From positions 1-64,000 of the forward strand of contig CAVZIJ010000006.1 in NCBI GenBank assembly GCA_963775335.1: 64,000 nucleotides of DNA. The letters run 5' to 3'. Under the pieces are notes generated by a model. It was not told where the DNA came from, searched no databases, and saw only the letters and a program-made list of their open reading frames with translations. This document shows positions 1 to 8,125 of the stretch, one piece after another. Position 1 is the first letter of the stretch, and every line of letters starts with the position of its first letter. This DNA comes from CAVQCX01 sp963775335 (GTDB taxonomy: Bacteria > Pseudomonadota > Gammaproteobacteria > Chromatiales > Chromatiaceae). The position numbers and the translations under genes were made by a program.

Positions 1-23
1 ACATGTAATCGGCTGCGCAACCG

Positions 24-144
24 TACCTAGAAAGTTTCTATACCTAGAAACTTGCTTCTACATTTGGATATCTAGTATCCAAACGTAGATATCTATATTT
101 AGATCCCTAGATGTAGATATCCAGATCTAGATATCTACATCTAG
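24..144. repeat. AT-rich array of nested palindromes
   Basis: A roughly 120-bp AT-rich stretch in otherwise GC-rich DNA, built from three separate inverted repeats. GTTTCTA/TAGAAAC arms with a 4-bp spacer lie at 34-51, preceded by a direct repeat of TACCTAGAAA (24-33 and 41-50). TTTGGATA/TATCCAAA with a 5-bp spacer lies at 63-83. A 38-bp palindrome at 107-144 has a single mismatched pair and is rich in TAGATATC and CTAGAT words. No coding potential is seen. It could be a protein-binding or recombination site array, or a partition-type site. The function is unknown. Confidence 0.75.
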
Positions 145-160
145 ATACGAGACTCCCTCG

Positions 161-532
161 CTAAGAAATCCCCGGCTCCGGCCCAACAATGCGGGCTTGG
201 AGCCCCAACGCCAGCACATCGGCGTAGCGCATCTCCCATAGCTTCTGCCGCGGTCTCCAGATTCCGCCTGCGGCTTTGACCTGCTCGCGAAGATCGTTTT
301 CCCAGTACTCGACACGGACGCCGATCCGCTGCGAGGGTACCGGATCAGGATCTTGCGCCGCGACCTGGCCGATGGACCAAGGCGCATCTTGCTCGATCAG
401 CTCGACCGTGGTGTAGCGTCGGCCGGCCGCCGGGTCATAGCGGTAGCGCACGCAGACCAGTCGCTGGCCGTACTTGTCGGTAAGCTTCTTGGTGCCGTTT
501 TGGCCGGGCTTCAATGTCGCTTTGACCTCCAT
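161..532 (-). CDS. conserved hypothetical protein next to the integron integrase
   Basis: 123 residues, starting MEVKATLKPGQNGTKKL and containing the segments YGQRLVCVRYRYDPAAGRR, VELIEQDAPW and AAGGIWRPRQKLWEMRY. I recognise this as a widespread small proteobacterial protein often found beside mobile-element genes; its function is unknown. It starts 16 bp after the end of the intI reading frame on the same strand, so the two may share a transcript. No signal peptide or membrane segment is seen. The reading frame looks intact, in contrast to its decayed neighbours, which suggests it is still under selection or arrived recently. Confidence 0.75.
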   Translation of the reverse strand: MEVKATLKPGQNGTKKLTDKYGQRLVCVRYRYDPAAGRRYTTVELIEQDAPWSIGQVAAQDPDPVPSQRIGVRVEYWENDLREQVKAAGGIWRPRQKLWEMRYADVLALGLQARIVGPEPGIS

Positions 533-548
533 GGAGCTTGTATCCGTC

Positions 549-1620
549 TCAAGATCCCAGCAACTGATTGAGAGGGCTGCGAACCCCCATCGGCCCTTTG
601 TTCATCACATGCGTAAGATCATCGTGGTCCTGAACGTCTGCTGTGCCCCAGCAGCTCCTGGACGGTGCGGATGTCGTATCCGTCTTCCAGGAGATGGGTT
701 GCGAAGCTGTGGCGAAGCGTATGGCAGCTGCCGTGCTTTGGGATCTTGGCGCCAATTACGGCCTGCTTGACGGCCCGCTGAATCGTGGATTCGCCGATAT
801 GATGGCGGCGGATCTTGCCGGAGCGAGGATCGACGGCGGTGGAGTCGGCCGGAAACAGATACTGCCAGGCCCAGTCGCGGGGGGCGTTGGGGTACTTGCG
901 CTCCATGGCGTACGGGAGATAGACCTCGCCGAGGCCGGCCGCCAGATCCTGGCGATGCAGTGCCTGGGCTACGGCCATCTGCTGCCGGATCGGCTGAGCG
1001 AGTCCGGGAGGGAGCAGGGTCACGCTGTCCTTCTTGCCTTTGCCGTCGCGCACGACGATCTGGGAGCGCGCGAATTCGATGTCCTGGATGCGGAGCCGCA
1101 GGGCTTCGAGCAGGCGCAGGCCGGCGCCATAGAGGATCAAGGCGACCAGCCGGTGGACCCCTTCCATGTGGCCGATCAGCCGTGCCACCTCGCTGCGATC
1201 GAATACAGTGGGCAGACGCTGGGGCCGCTTGGCCGGAGTGACGTTGCCGAGCTGCAGGTCTTCGAGCCCGAGGAGTTGTTTGTAGAGGAAGACCAGGGCG
1301 TTCAGGGCCTGGTTCTGGGTGGATGCGGCAACCTGGCGCTGGACGGCGAGGTGAGTGAGGAAGGCGGCAATCTCGGGGCCTCCCATCTCGTCGGGGTGGC
1401 GCTTGCCGTGAAAGAGGATGTAGCGCTTGGCCCAGTCCAGATAGGCCTGCTCGGTGCGGATGCTGTAGTGCTTGCGACGCAGGAGGTCGCGCATCTCGCC
1501 GAGGAGCCGGGAGCGCCCGACGATCCCGTCGGTATCCACGGGGATATGGGCATGGGTGGTTGCCAGCAGGGATGGGCGCATGGCGTGCTCCGGATCCTTG
1601 GGGCCGTTTGTCTCGGGCAA
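549..1620 (-). pseudogene. intI: integron integrase IntI, frameshifted at the C terminus
   Basis: A tyrosine recombinase of the integron integrase type, which would insert and excise gene cassettes. The intact part (about 326 residues) has the N-terminal SAM-like core-binding domain, box I Arg169 (GAGLRLLEALRLR) and the HxxR motif at 300-303. It also has the IntI-specific insert at about 240-257 (ERKYPNAPRDWAWQYLF), which separates IntI from XerC/D. After LLGH the frame breaks. Reading on needs three single-base corrections within about 35 bp, giving DVQ, then TTMI, then THVMNKGPMGVRSPLNQL, ending at 549. The third indel falls in the catalytic Tyr codon. The uncorrected ORF ends after HSRRSGPR at 619. 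As written the enzyme lacks its nucleophile. No convincing attC array is seen nearby. Confidence 0.88.
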
Positions 1621-2247
1621 GTCTAGCGGCCCGCTGGCGAGCGGGCAATGCGCTGGCAGGGATCAATCGGGTTGGACCGGGCGGTGGCAGCTCAGAAAGC
1701 AACCGGCTCGCGCTTGCGGACCCGCGGCGGCTCTTTGCCTCGCGAGCAGATGTGAGGATTGAATCGCGGCGAAACCGCCGCTCCTACAGGGTGGCGCTCC
1801 CACAGGGCTTGGTGCCGCCAGAGTGCTCGAAAAGGCGGCGCCCACCGCGACTGCGGACTCGCCTGGCCTTTTGCCGGTCGAGTCATTCTTCCCCGCCCCC
1901 GGCCCGCGGCTTGCCGCCAGCCGCCCGGAGCGGTTCCCCGGCCCGGAGAGCATCCCGACGGCGCGCGCATCATCCTGGGTCCGGCCCGCTACCCCTGGCA
2001 GCTTCGCCCCTTCCGCGGTTGAGCCGAAACATAGAATACGAGGACATCCATCGGATAGACGTCAGCCTCGCCGGGCCTGCCGGCGCCGCCCCTTTCGACG
2101 GTATGGGAGCCTCAGTGACTGAAAGGCCGGCTTCGGACGGCCGAAATTCACCAAGACCGACCGATTCAGTCGAAATCCGGGCAGAGGGGTCCGCGGGACC
2201 CGTGCTTCCCGTGAGAATCGGGGGGTACTCGGGAGGACGGTCTGGGT
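1621..2247. other. non-coding remnant region upstream of intI
   Basis: No gene is supported in these 627 bp. The open frames here lack recognisable domains. The stretch holds a REP-like hairpin near 1766 with a nearby repeated GCTCCYACAGGG word. A 15-bp palindrome at 2187-2201 has GGGTCC/GGACCC arms around GCG. A GTTGGAC heptamer at 1671 fits the degenerate integron core GTTRRRY, but such a match is expected often by chance. Confidence 0.6.
1766..1781 (+). repeat. REP-like hairpin
   Basis: A perfect 6-bp stem GCGGCG/CGCCGC closes an AAAC loop and is followed by CTCCTACAGGG. This layout is typical of the dispersed extragenic palindromes of gammaproteobacteria that are mobilised by Y1 (RAYT) transposases. 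A transposase remnant of that family lies 470 bp away. Confidence 0.6.
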
Positions 2248-2714
2248 CTAGCTCGGTGGGAAAAGCTGGCGGCAGGCACCGATGCCGCGGGCCCGCTGAT
2301 AGCCCAGCCGGTGGCAGGCCTGGTGGACCCGCTCAGGTTGACCTACCCAGGCGCAGAAGCTGGACTCGAATTCCGTGGCGAGCCGCATCCAGGCGGCCGG
2401 CGCGATCCCGAGCCGCTCCAGGTTCGGCGGCAGGTCTTCTGGAATTGCCCCGCGCTTATCGTCGCGCACCGCCTAGCCGGTCCAGTTGACCAGCTCTAGG
2501 TACTCGCGCAGCGGGAATGGGATTCCCTTGGGCATGGACTCGCGCTCGTTGCCGACAAACGCCAGCAGCTCGCGCGGATGGGTGGGCGCGTGGAAGCTGG
2601 TTAGGTCGTCGGTAACAGCCTGGGTCTCGACGTCGGCGGCCTGCAGGGCCTGGATACGCCCTGGTAGTAGCTGGTGGCGTCCAGGCTGATCAGTGTGGTG
2701 CGAGGCTTGGTCAT
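2248..2714 (-). pseudogene. Y1 (HUH) REP-associated-type transposase remnant
   Basis: The N-terminal start MTKPRTTLISLDATSYYQGV is followed after a few residues by an internal deletion that removes the HUH and Tyr catalytic core. The C-terminal part then appears in another frame (LLAFVGNERESMPKGIPF, LREYLELVNWTG). It is interrupted by an in-frame TAG directly after WTG and resumes as RDDKRGAIPEDLPPNLERLG through to ACRQLF. The full family protein is about 300 residues; roughly half is missing. The gene is dead, but its identity from the two conserved ends is clear. Confidence 0.82.
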
Positions 2715-2848
2715 GGCGCGGTCCCTCGGGCGACTGAATGGTCCAAACATCCTCTCCTGAAGACTGCGCTCCTGGAGTGTCAAATGGTGGGTGTCCAGTT
2801 AGCTGCACAGTTAGCTGCAGCGACCGCACCCGCAACCTCGAGACGCTC

Positions 2849-3055
2849 ATGGCGGCGCTGCAGCGCCACACCGAGGTTAAGGTCATCGTGTTCTACCAGC
2901 CCGAGCACGTCCCAAAGCTCCAGCGGCTGGAAGCCCGCTTCACACTGTTCAGGAAAATCGCATTTCCCGTCGGCTCAGAGACTGTTGAGCATGCGCTGAA
3001 GGACGCCCTCGCGAAGGCCAGACGCGGGGTTTCGCTCGGGCGCGGAACCGCCTAA
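2849..3055 (+). pseudogene. 3' fragment of an unrecognised gene
   Basis: An open frame of 68 codons from ATG with strongly GC-biased third positions, like real genes here, and protein-like content (VKVIVFYQPEHVPKLQRLEA, FRKIAFPVGSETVEHALKDA). The end faintly resembles the last strand and helix of a receiver domain, but I cannot name a family. The upstream frame continues into the transposase debris, so this is probably the tail of a truncated gene rather than a complete small protein. Confidence 0.35.
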
Positions 3056-3212
3056 GCGCTCGGGGCGAGGCTGGCGCGTTGCTACCGCAGCTGTATCAGT
3101 GGCGACCCTGAAGCGCGCACGAGCCCCGATGGACGGGCGGCGCCTTGAGGCAACCCCGACCCTTGACCCCGGTCTCATACCCTCCCTCTTATTCTCGGGA
3201 ACAGGGCGCGAC

Positions 3213-3218
3213 TATAAT
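3213..3218 (+). promoter_or_regulatory. putative -10 element for the ynb-type operon
   Basis: A perfect TATAAT lies 39 bp before the ynbA-like start codon in otherwise GC-rich sequence. No good -35 hexamer is visible 16-18 bp upstream, so a -10-dependent or activator-assisted promoter is inferred. Confidence 0.45.
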
Positions 3219-3256
3219 CCGACGAGGGCTCTCGCGGCGCTCGGATCGAATGGACC

Positions 3257-3877
3257 ATGATCAGCATCTACGACCTCAAGCCGCGATTTCAGGCACTCTT
3301 GCGACCCGCGGCCGGCAGACTGGCAAAGGCTGGCGTCACCGCCAATGCCGTTACCCTCACCGCCATGGTGCTGTCGATCGCGTTGGGCGGCTGGCTGTAC
3401 CTCGGTGATCCTGCCCGCGCTGCGTTTCTGCTCCTGCCACCATGGATGTTCCTGCGGATGGCCCTCAATGCGGTCGACGGGATGATGGCTCGCGAGCTCG
3501 GCCAGGGATCGGCGCTGGGCGCCTATCTCAACGAGCTCTCGGACGTGGTCTCGGACGCCGCCCTGTACCTGCCTTTCGTGGCCGTCGCGCCCTTCGGCTG
3601 GCCCAGCGTGGGTGCAGTGATCTTTCTGTCGGCGGTGTCCGAGATGGCCGGCGCGCTGGCCCCCATGGTCGGTGCCGCACGCCGCTATGACGGGCCCATG
3701 GGTAAGAGTGACCGGGCCTTTGTCTTCGGCGCCCTCGGCCTGTGGGTGGGGCTTTCCGGCCGCCTCCCGGCCTGGGCGTTCTGGGTGATGCCGCTGATTG
3801 CCGCCGCCATCGCCGTCAACATCGTGCAACGGGTGCGCCGCGGGGTGCGCGACGCCTCTATCTCTAATAAAGGATGA
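3257..3877 (+). CDS. ynbA: CDP-alcohol phosphatidyltransferase, YnbA-like
   Basis: 206 residues, an integral membrane enzyme of the CDP-OH-P family that transfers a phosphatidyl group from CDP-diacylglycerol to an alcohol. The signature runs D74-G75-x2-A78-R79-x8-G88-x3-N92-x3-D96. The usual Asp at the third acidic position is Asn here, as it also is in E. coli YnbA. Other YnbA-like stretches are LKPRFQALLRP, VTANAVTLTA, ALNAVDGMMAR and GPMGKSDRAFVFG. Several hydrophobic segments follow. It is the first gene of a tight operon; the ynbC-like gene starts 8 bp after its stop. The alcohol substrate is unknown. A phosphatidylglycerol or inositol-type role cannot be excluded, but the neighbours favour the ynb pathway. 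Confidence 0.88.
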   Translation: MISIYDLKPRFQALLRPAAGRLAKAGVTANAVTLTAMVLSIALGGWLYLGDPARAAFLLLPPWMFLRMALNAVDGMMARELGQGSALGAYLNELSDVVSDAALYLPFVAVAPFGWPSVGAVIFLSAVSEMAGALAPMVGAARRYDGPMGKSDRAFVFGALGLWVGLSGRLPAWAFWVMPLIAAAIAVNIVQRVRRGVRDASISNKG

Positions 3878-3884
3878 TCCGGCC

Positions 3885-5645
3885 ATGCATGGACCCAGAG
3901 AAGTCACCGAGCACCGATTCACCACCCACGACGGTCTGGAGATCTTCTACCGCCACTGGCCCGCGCGCTCCGTGAGACCGAGCGGCTGCGTGGTGATGTT
4001 CCACCGCGGTCACGAGCACTCCGGGCGCATCGCCCACCTGGCGGATGAGCTGGAGCTGGACAACTTCGATTTCTTCGCCTGGGATGCCCGCGGCTACGGG
4101 CGCTCGGCCGGCCCGCGCGGCTACTCGCCGAGTCTGGGCACTTCCGCGCGCGACGTGCAGACCTTCGTCGATCACATCGGCGATGCCTACGGCTTCGCCT
4201 ACCCGGAGATGGCCGTGCTGGCGCAGAGCGTCGCCGCGGTGGTGATCGCCGCCTGGGTCCACGATTACGCGCCGAAGGTCCGTTGTCTGGTGCTGGCGTC
4301 GCCGGCCTTCAAGGTCAAGCTCTACGTGCCTTTCGCCCGCGCCGGTCTGCGCCTGGCCTATGCGCTGCGCGGCAATTTCTTCGTCAACAGCTACGTCAAA
4401 TCAAGATTCCTGACCCATGACCCGCAGCGCCAGGCCTCCTACGACGCGGACCCGCTGATTACCCGGCCCATTTCGGCCAACATCCTGCTGGCCCTCTACG
4501 ACACGGCGGAGCGGATCGTCGCCGACGCCCAGGCCATAGTCGTGCCGACCCAGCTGCTGGTCTCCGGCGCCGATTGGGTGGTCCACCGCGGGCCACAGGA
4601 TGCCTTCTTCGAGCGTCTCGGCAGCCCGGTCAAGGAAAGGCACGTGCTCGACGGATTCTTTCACGACACCCTGGGCGAGCTGAACCGCAAGCTGGCTACC
4701 GACAAGGTGCGGGATTTCATCCTGCGGATGTTCGACCGGCCGCCGCAGCGCAGCGACCTGCGCCACGCGGACCGGGAGGGTCCGATGCATGCCGAAGCGG
4801 TCGAACTGGCTCGTCCCCTGCCACCGCTCAGCCCCCGGGGCCTGTACTGGGCGGCGGTGCGCTCGGGCCTGAGGATCGGCGGCCGGCTGTCGCATGGCGT
4901 CCGCCTCGGTCAAGAGACAGGTTTCGACTCGGGCAGCACGCTGGACTACGTGTATCGCAACAGCCCGAGCGGCACCGGCCCCCTGGGCCGGCTGATCGAC
5001 AAGCGCTATCTCGACAGCATCGGCTGGCGCGGCATCCGCCAGCGCAAGCTGCACCTGGAGGAGCTGCTGCGCAAGGCGATGCAGCTGCTGCAAGCCGCCG
5101 GCAGCCCGGTGCGGGTGCTGGACATCGCCGCGGGTCATGGGCGCTATGTATTGGACGCACTGACCGACGAAGCCGCGCACCCCGAATCCATCCTGTTGCG
5201 AGACTACAGCGACCTCAACGTGCGCGACGGCACGGCGCTGATCCGCAGCCGGGGCCTGGAGCCTATCGCCCGGTTCGAGCGTGGCGACGCCTTCGACCGA
5301 ACCTCGCTGGCCGCTGTGCGGCCTCGTCCCACCATCGGGATCGTATCCGGGCTCTACGAGCTGTTTGCGGACAACGAGCCCGTACAGCGGTCCCTCGCCG
5401 GGATGGCGGAGGCCCTCGCGCCGGGCGCTTACCTCGTCTACACCGGGCAGCCCTGGCACCCGCAGCTGGAGTTTATTGCCCGGGCGTTGACCAGCCATCG
5501 CGACCACCGGGCCTGGGTCATGCGCCGGCGCAGCCAGGCGGAGATGGACCAGCTGGTGGAGGATGCCGGCTTTGAGAAGATCGAGCAGCGCATCGACGAG
5601 TGGGGCATCTTCACCGTGTCCCTGGCGCGTCGGGTGGGCGTCTGA
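3885..5645 (+). CDS. ynbC: alpha/beta hydrolase-methyltransferase fusion, YnbC-like
   Basis: 586 residues, close to E. coli YnbC (585). ATG at 3885 is preceded by AAAGGA; longer upstream readings overlap ynbA. The N-terminal half is a monoglyceride-lipase-type alpha/beta hydrolase with nucleophile-elbow Ser115 (LAQSVAA), acid Asp230 (SGADWVVHRG) and His260 (DGFFHDTLGE). The C-terminal half, from about residue 320, carries a class I SAM methyltransferase fold with motif I VLDIAAGHG at 411-419. The pairing suggests deacylation plus methylation of a lipid intermediate; this is inferred, as the reaction is not known. The elbow reads AQSVA instead of the usual GxSxG. Confidence 0.87.
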   Translation: MHGPREVTEHRFTTHDGLEIFYRHWPARSVRPSGCVVMFHRGHEHSGRIAHLADELELDNFDFFAWDARGYGRSAGPRGYSPSLGTSARDVQTFVDHIGDAYGFAYPEMAVLAQSVAAVVIAAWVHDYAPKVRCLVLASPAFKVKLYVPFARAGLRLAYALRGNFFVNSYVKSRFLTHDPQRQASYDADPLITRPISANILLALYDTAERIVADAQAIVVPTQLLVSGADWVVHRGPQDAFFERLGSPVKERHVLDGFFHDTLGELNRKLATDKVRDFILRMFDRPPQRSDLRHADREGPMHAEAVELARPLPPLSPRGLYWAAVRSGLRIGGRLSHGVRLGQETGFDSGSTLDYVYRNSPSGTGPLGRLIDKRYLDSIGWRGIRQRKLHLEELLRKAMQLLQAAGSPVRVLDIAAGHGRYVLDALTDEAAHPESILLRDYSDLNVRDGTALIRSRGLEPIARFERGDAFDRTSLAAVRPRPTIGIVSGLYELFADNEPVQRSLAGMAEALAPGAYLVYTGQPWHPQLEFIARALTSHRDHRAWVMRRRSQAEMDQLVEDAGFEKIEQRIDEWGIFTVSLARRVGV

Positions 5646-5647
5646 GC

Positions 5648-6991
5648 ATGGCCGCCGATCGGGTGCCGGTCTGCCACGGGCCGGCACCCTGGAAGCGCAG
5701 CCTGATCTGGCTGGCATTCCTCGGACCCTTCTTCTTTCTGAGCTACGGCCTGGCCAATTGGGCGGCCGAGCAACGGGCGGTCACCCAGGTCCTGTTTTTC
5801 GACTGGGAGCCGCGTATCCCGTTCCTGCCCTGGACCATCTTGCCCTATTGGTCCATCGACCTGTTGTACGGCCTGTCCTTCCTGCTCTGCCGCGATCGCT
5901 TCGAGGTCGACCGCCACGCCCTGCGGCTGCTCAGCGTGCAGCTCATCTCGGTGGCCTTCTTCCTGCTGCTGCCGCTGCGCTACGGTTTCGGAAGACCCGC
6001 GACCTCCGGCCTGTTCGGCGCCCTGTTCGATGCGCTGGCGGGCTTCGACAAGCCGTATAACCAGGCACCGTCGCTGCACATCGGGCTGCTGGTGATCATC
6101 TGGGCGCGGTTCGCCGGCGCCAGCCGTGGTCTCTGGCGCGCCGCCGTGCATGGCTGGGCGGTGCTCATCGCCGTCTCCGCGCTCACGACCTATCAGCACC
6201 ATTTCATCGATATTCCCACCGGTGCGCTGGTCGGCCTGTTCGGTCTTTGGCTCTGGCCCGACGCAGGCCCCTGCGCACTGACGCCGCTGGCGCTGACCGA
6301 CTCGGCGGTCAGGCGCCGAGTCGCCGGGGGCTATCTCGTCGCTGCCCTGCTGCTGACCGGGCTGGCGACGGCGCTGGGCGGCGTCTTCCTGTGGCTCGAC
6401 TGGGGCTCTGCGGCACTGGCCCTGGTCGCCCTGATCTATGCCGTTCCCGGGGCGGCGGGTTTTCAGAAACAGCACGGCCGCCACAGCCTGGCCGCCGGCC
6501 TGCTGCTCGCCCCGTACGTCCTGGGTGCCTGGCTCAGCTCGCGCTGGTGGACAAGGCGCGACCCGAGGTCCGTCGTAGTCTCCGAGGGGGTCTGGCTCGG
6601 TCGACTGCCGACGGCGCGCGACATGGCCGCCGGGAATTTCTCCGCCCTCTGCGACTTGACCGCGGAGCTCCCTGCGCCTCGCGGGGGCTGGCGCTACTTC
6701 GGCCAGCCCATGCTGGATCTGGTGCCTCCGACGCCCGCGCAGTTGGGTACCGCCGCGGCCCAGATCGAGTCCCTGTCCCGGGGCGGCAGCCTGCTCGTCT
6801 GTTGCGCCCTGGGATACTCGCGCAGCGCCTGCGCGGTAGCCGCCTGGCTGCTGTCCAGCGGGCGCGCGCAGGATGTGGACGAGGCGATCGCCCGGGTCCG
6901 CGCCCACCGGCCCCGGGTCGTTCTGGGTGCCGCGCATCGCGACGCGCTGGCGGCCGTGCAGCGGATGCGCGGTCATGCCGATGCCGCCTGA
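5648..6991 (+). CDS. ynbD: PAP2 phosphatase-dual-specificity phosphatase fusion, YnbD-like
   Basis: 447 residues, starting 2 bp after the ynbC-like stop. The N-terminal two thirds are multi-spanning membrane with PAP2 lipid-phosphatase motifs PSLHIG and the HHFIDIPTGALVG segment. The C-terminal domain is a dual-specificity/PTP phosphatase with the CX5R signature C386-ALGYS-R392 followed by SACAVAAWLL. This is the arrangement of E. coli YnbD. It probably dephosphorylates a phospholipid head group at the membrane, like other bacterial PTPMT1-type enzymes; that is inference. The last 17 bp overlap the first possible start of the next gene. Confidence 0.87.
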   Translation: MAADRVPVCHGPAPWKRSLIWLAFLGPFFFLSYGLANWAAEQRAVTQVLFFDWEPRIPFLPWTILPYWSIDLLYGLSFLLCRDRFEVDRHALRLLSVQLISVAFFLLLPLRYGFGRPATSGLFGALFDALAGFDKPYNQAPSLHIGLLVIIWARFAGASRGLWRAAVHGWAVLIAVSALTTYQHHFIDIPTGALVGLFGLWLWPDAGPCALTPLALTDSAVRRRVAGGYLVAALLLTGLATALGGVFLWLDWGSAALALVALIYAVPGAAGFQKQHGRHSLAAGLLLAPYVLGAWLSSRWWTRRDPRSVVVSEGVWLGRLPTARDMAAGNFSALCDLTAELPAPRGGWRYFGQPMLDLVPPTPAQLGTAAAQIESLSRGGSLLVCCALGYSRSACAVAAWLLSSGRAQDVDEAIARVRAHRPRVVLGAAHRDALAAVQRMRGHADAA

Positions 6992-7454
6992 ATCGGGGTC
7001 CGCGGACCCGTCGGCGCCGGTCATGCAGGCCCGGCTCATTGGCGACGCGCTCGCGCTCGGCCGGGGCCTGGATCTGTGGAGCCTGGCCCTGACGATCGTC
7101 GCTCTCGCTATTCTGGTGTGGGGCGACCTGCCGTATCTGGGGCGTGCGCTGTGCGTGCTCGCCGTCATCGCCGGTGCCGGACAGAAGGCGTACGCCATGC
7201 GGGTAGCCTTCGATCGACAGCTGTTCAGTGCCTGGGCCCGTCGTTGGCAGGGCGCCCGCTGTCCCGCGCCGGACGCCGACATGGCCAGGCTGGACGAGGC
7301 GCTCGCGGACTGGGGGCTGCGAGCTTGCGGTACCGGCCCGCCCCGCCCGCTGGCGGCCCGGGCGCGTGGGGCCCGCAGACTTCTGCGGCGGCAGGCCTGG
7401 CTGCTCGCCCTGCAGCTCGCCTGCTGTACCATCGCGGCGCTGATATCGCGCTGA
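6975..7454 (+). CDS. small membrane protein of the ynb-type operon
   Basis: 159 residues if translation starts at ATG 6975, overlapping ynbD; ATG 6981 and ATG 7023 (MQARLIGDAL) are alternatives and no start has a clear ribosome site. Two hydrophobic segments lie near the N terminus (LWSLALTIVALAILVWG, LCVLAVIAGAG). A basic, Ala/Arg-rich middle follows, and a final hydrophobic helix (WLLALQLACCTIAALISR). No family is recognised and E. coli ynbABCD has no counterpart. Its fixed place between ynbD and the acyltransferase suggests a lipid-related accessory role. Confidence 0.65.
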   Translation: MPMPPESGSADPSAPVMQARLIGDALALGRGLDLWSLALTIVALAILVWGDLPYLGRALCVLAVIAGAGQKAYAMRVAFDRQLFSAWARRWQGARCPAPDADMARLDEALADWGLRACGTGPPRPLAARARGARRLLRRQAWLLALQLACCTIAALISR

Positions 7455-7483
7455 CGGATCCACTCAGGCGGGCCGGACAAGGC

Positions 7484-8113
7484 ATGCACATTGCTCTCGA
7501 AGGTTTCGTCGCCTCCAGCATCTGCGGGTTTGCCCGAGTGCTCACCGGCGTGCGGGCGCTCTGGCGCGGCAATCTGCCGGACCGGCGGCAGCGGGTGTAT
7601 TTCGCGAACCACCGGAGCCATGTCGACTTCGTTCTGATCTGGGCGGCCCTGCCGCCCGCCCTGCGAGGCCATACCCGCCCGGTGGCCGCCGCCGACTACT
7701 GGAGCGGCGGTCCACTGCGCCGCTATCTCGCCACTGAGGTGTTCCGCAGTGTGTTGGTGAGCCGGATACCGAGCCGCCACGACCCGAATCCGATCACCGA
7801 GATGGCGGCCGTCCTGGAGGCGGGCGACTCGCTGATCATCTTCCCGGAAGGAACGCGCAACCTCGGCGACGATCTGCTGCCCTTCAAGGGTGGCATCTTC
7901 CACCTCGCCCGGGTTCGGCCCGACGTCGAATTCGTCCCGGTGTGGATCGAGAACCTGGGCCGGGTCATGCCGAAAGGCGCGCTGATTCCGGTACCCCTGT
8001 TGTGCTCCCTGACCTTCGGTCAGGGACTGACGTGGACGGCGGGGGAGAGCAAGATCGCCTTCCTGGCCCGTTCCCGCGAGGCCCTGCTCGCCCTCGCCCC
8101 GCCTAGCGAATGA
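7484..8113 (+). CDS. PlsC-type 1-acylglycerol-3-phosphate acyltransferase family protein
   Basis: 209 residues. The acyltransferase catalytic block NHxxxxD is N42-HRSHV-D48, and the phosphate-binding block FPEGTR is at 120-125. Both lie in the usual order and spacing for a membrane-associated glycerolipid acyltransferase that transfers an acyl chain to a lysolipid. The start at 7484 is preceded by an AAGG-type site. It sits in the ynb-type operon between the small membrane protein and the ynbB-like gene. It could reacylate a lipid made or trimmed by the YnbC-like hydrolase. Its length is near that of short PlsC relatives; the substrate is unknown. Confidence 0.85.
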   Translation: MHIALEGFVASSICGFARVLTGVRALWRGNLPDRRQRVYFANHRSHVDFVLIWAALPPALRGHTRPVAAADYWSGGPLRRYLATEVFRSVLVSRIPSRHDPNPITEMAAVLEAGDSLIIFPEGTRNLGDDLLPFKGGIFHLARVRPDVEFVPVWIENLGRVMPKGALIPVPLLCSLTFGQGLTWTAGESKIAFLARSREALLALAPPSE

Positions 8114-8125
8114 GTGATCGCCGCG

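Noticed and set aside
1671..1677. GTTGGAC as an integron attI/attC core
   Set aside because: The GTTRRRY pattern is too short and degenerate, and no partner sites or attC-like folds are seen.
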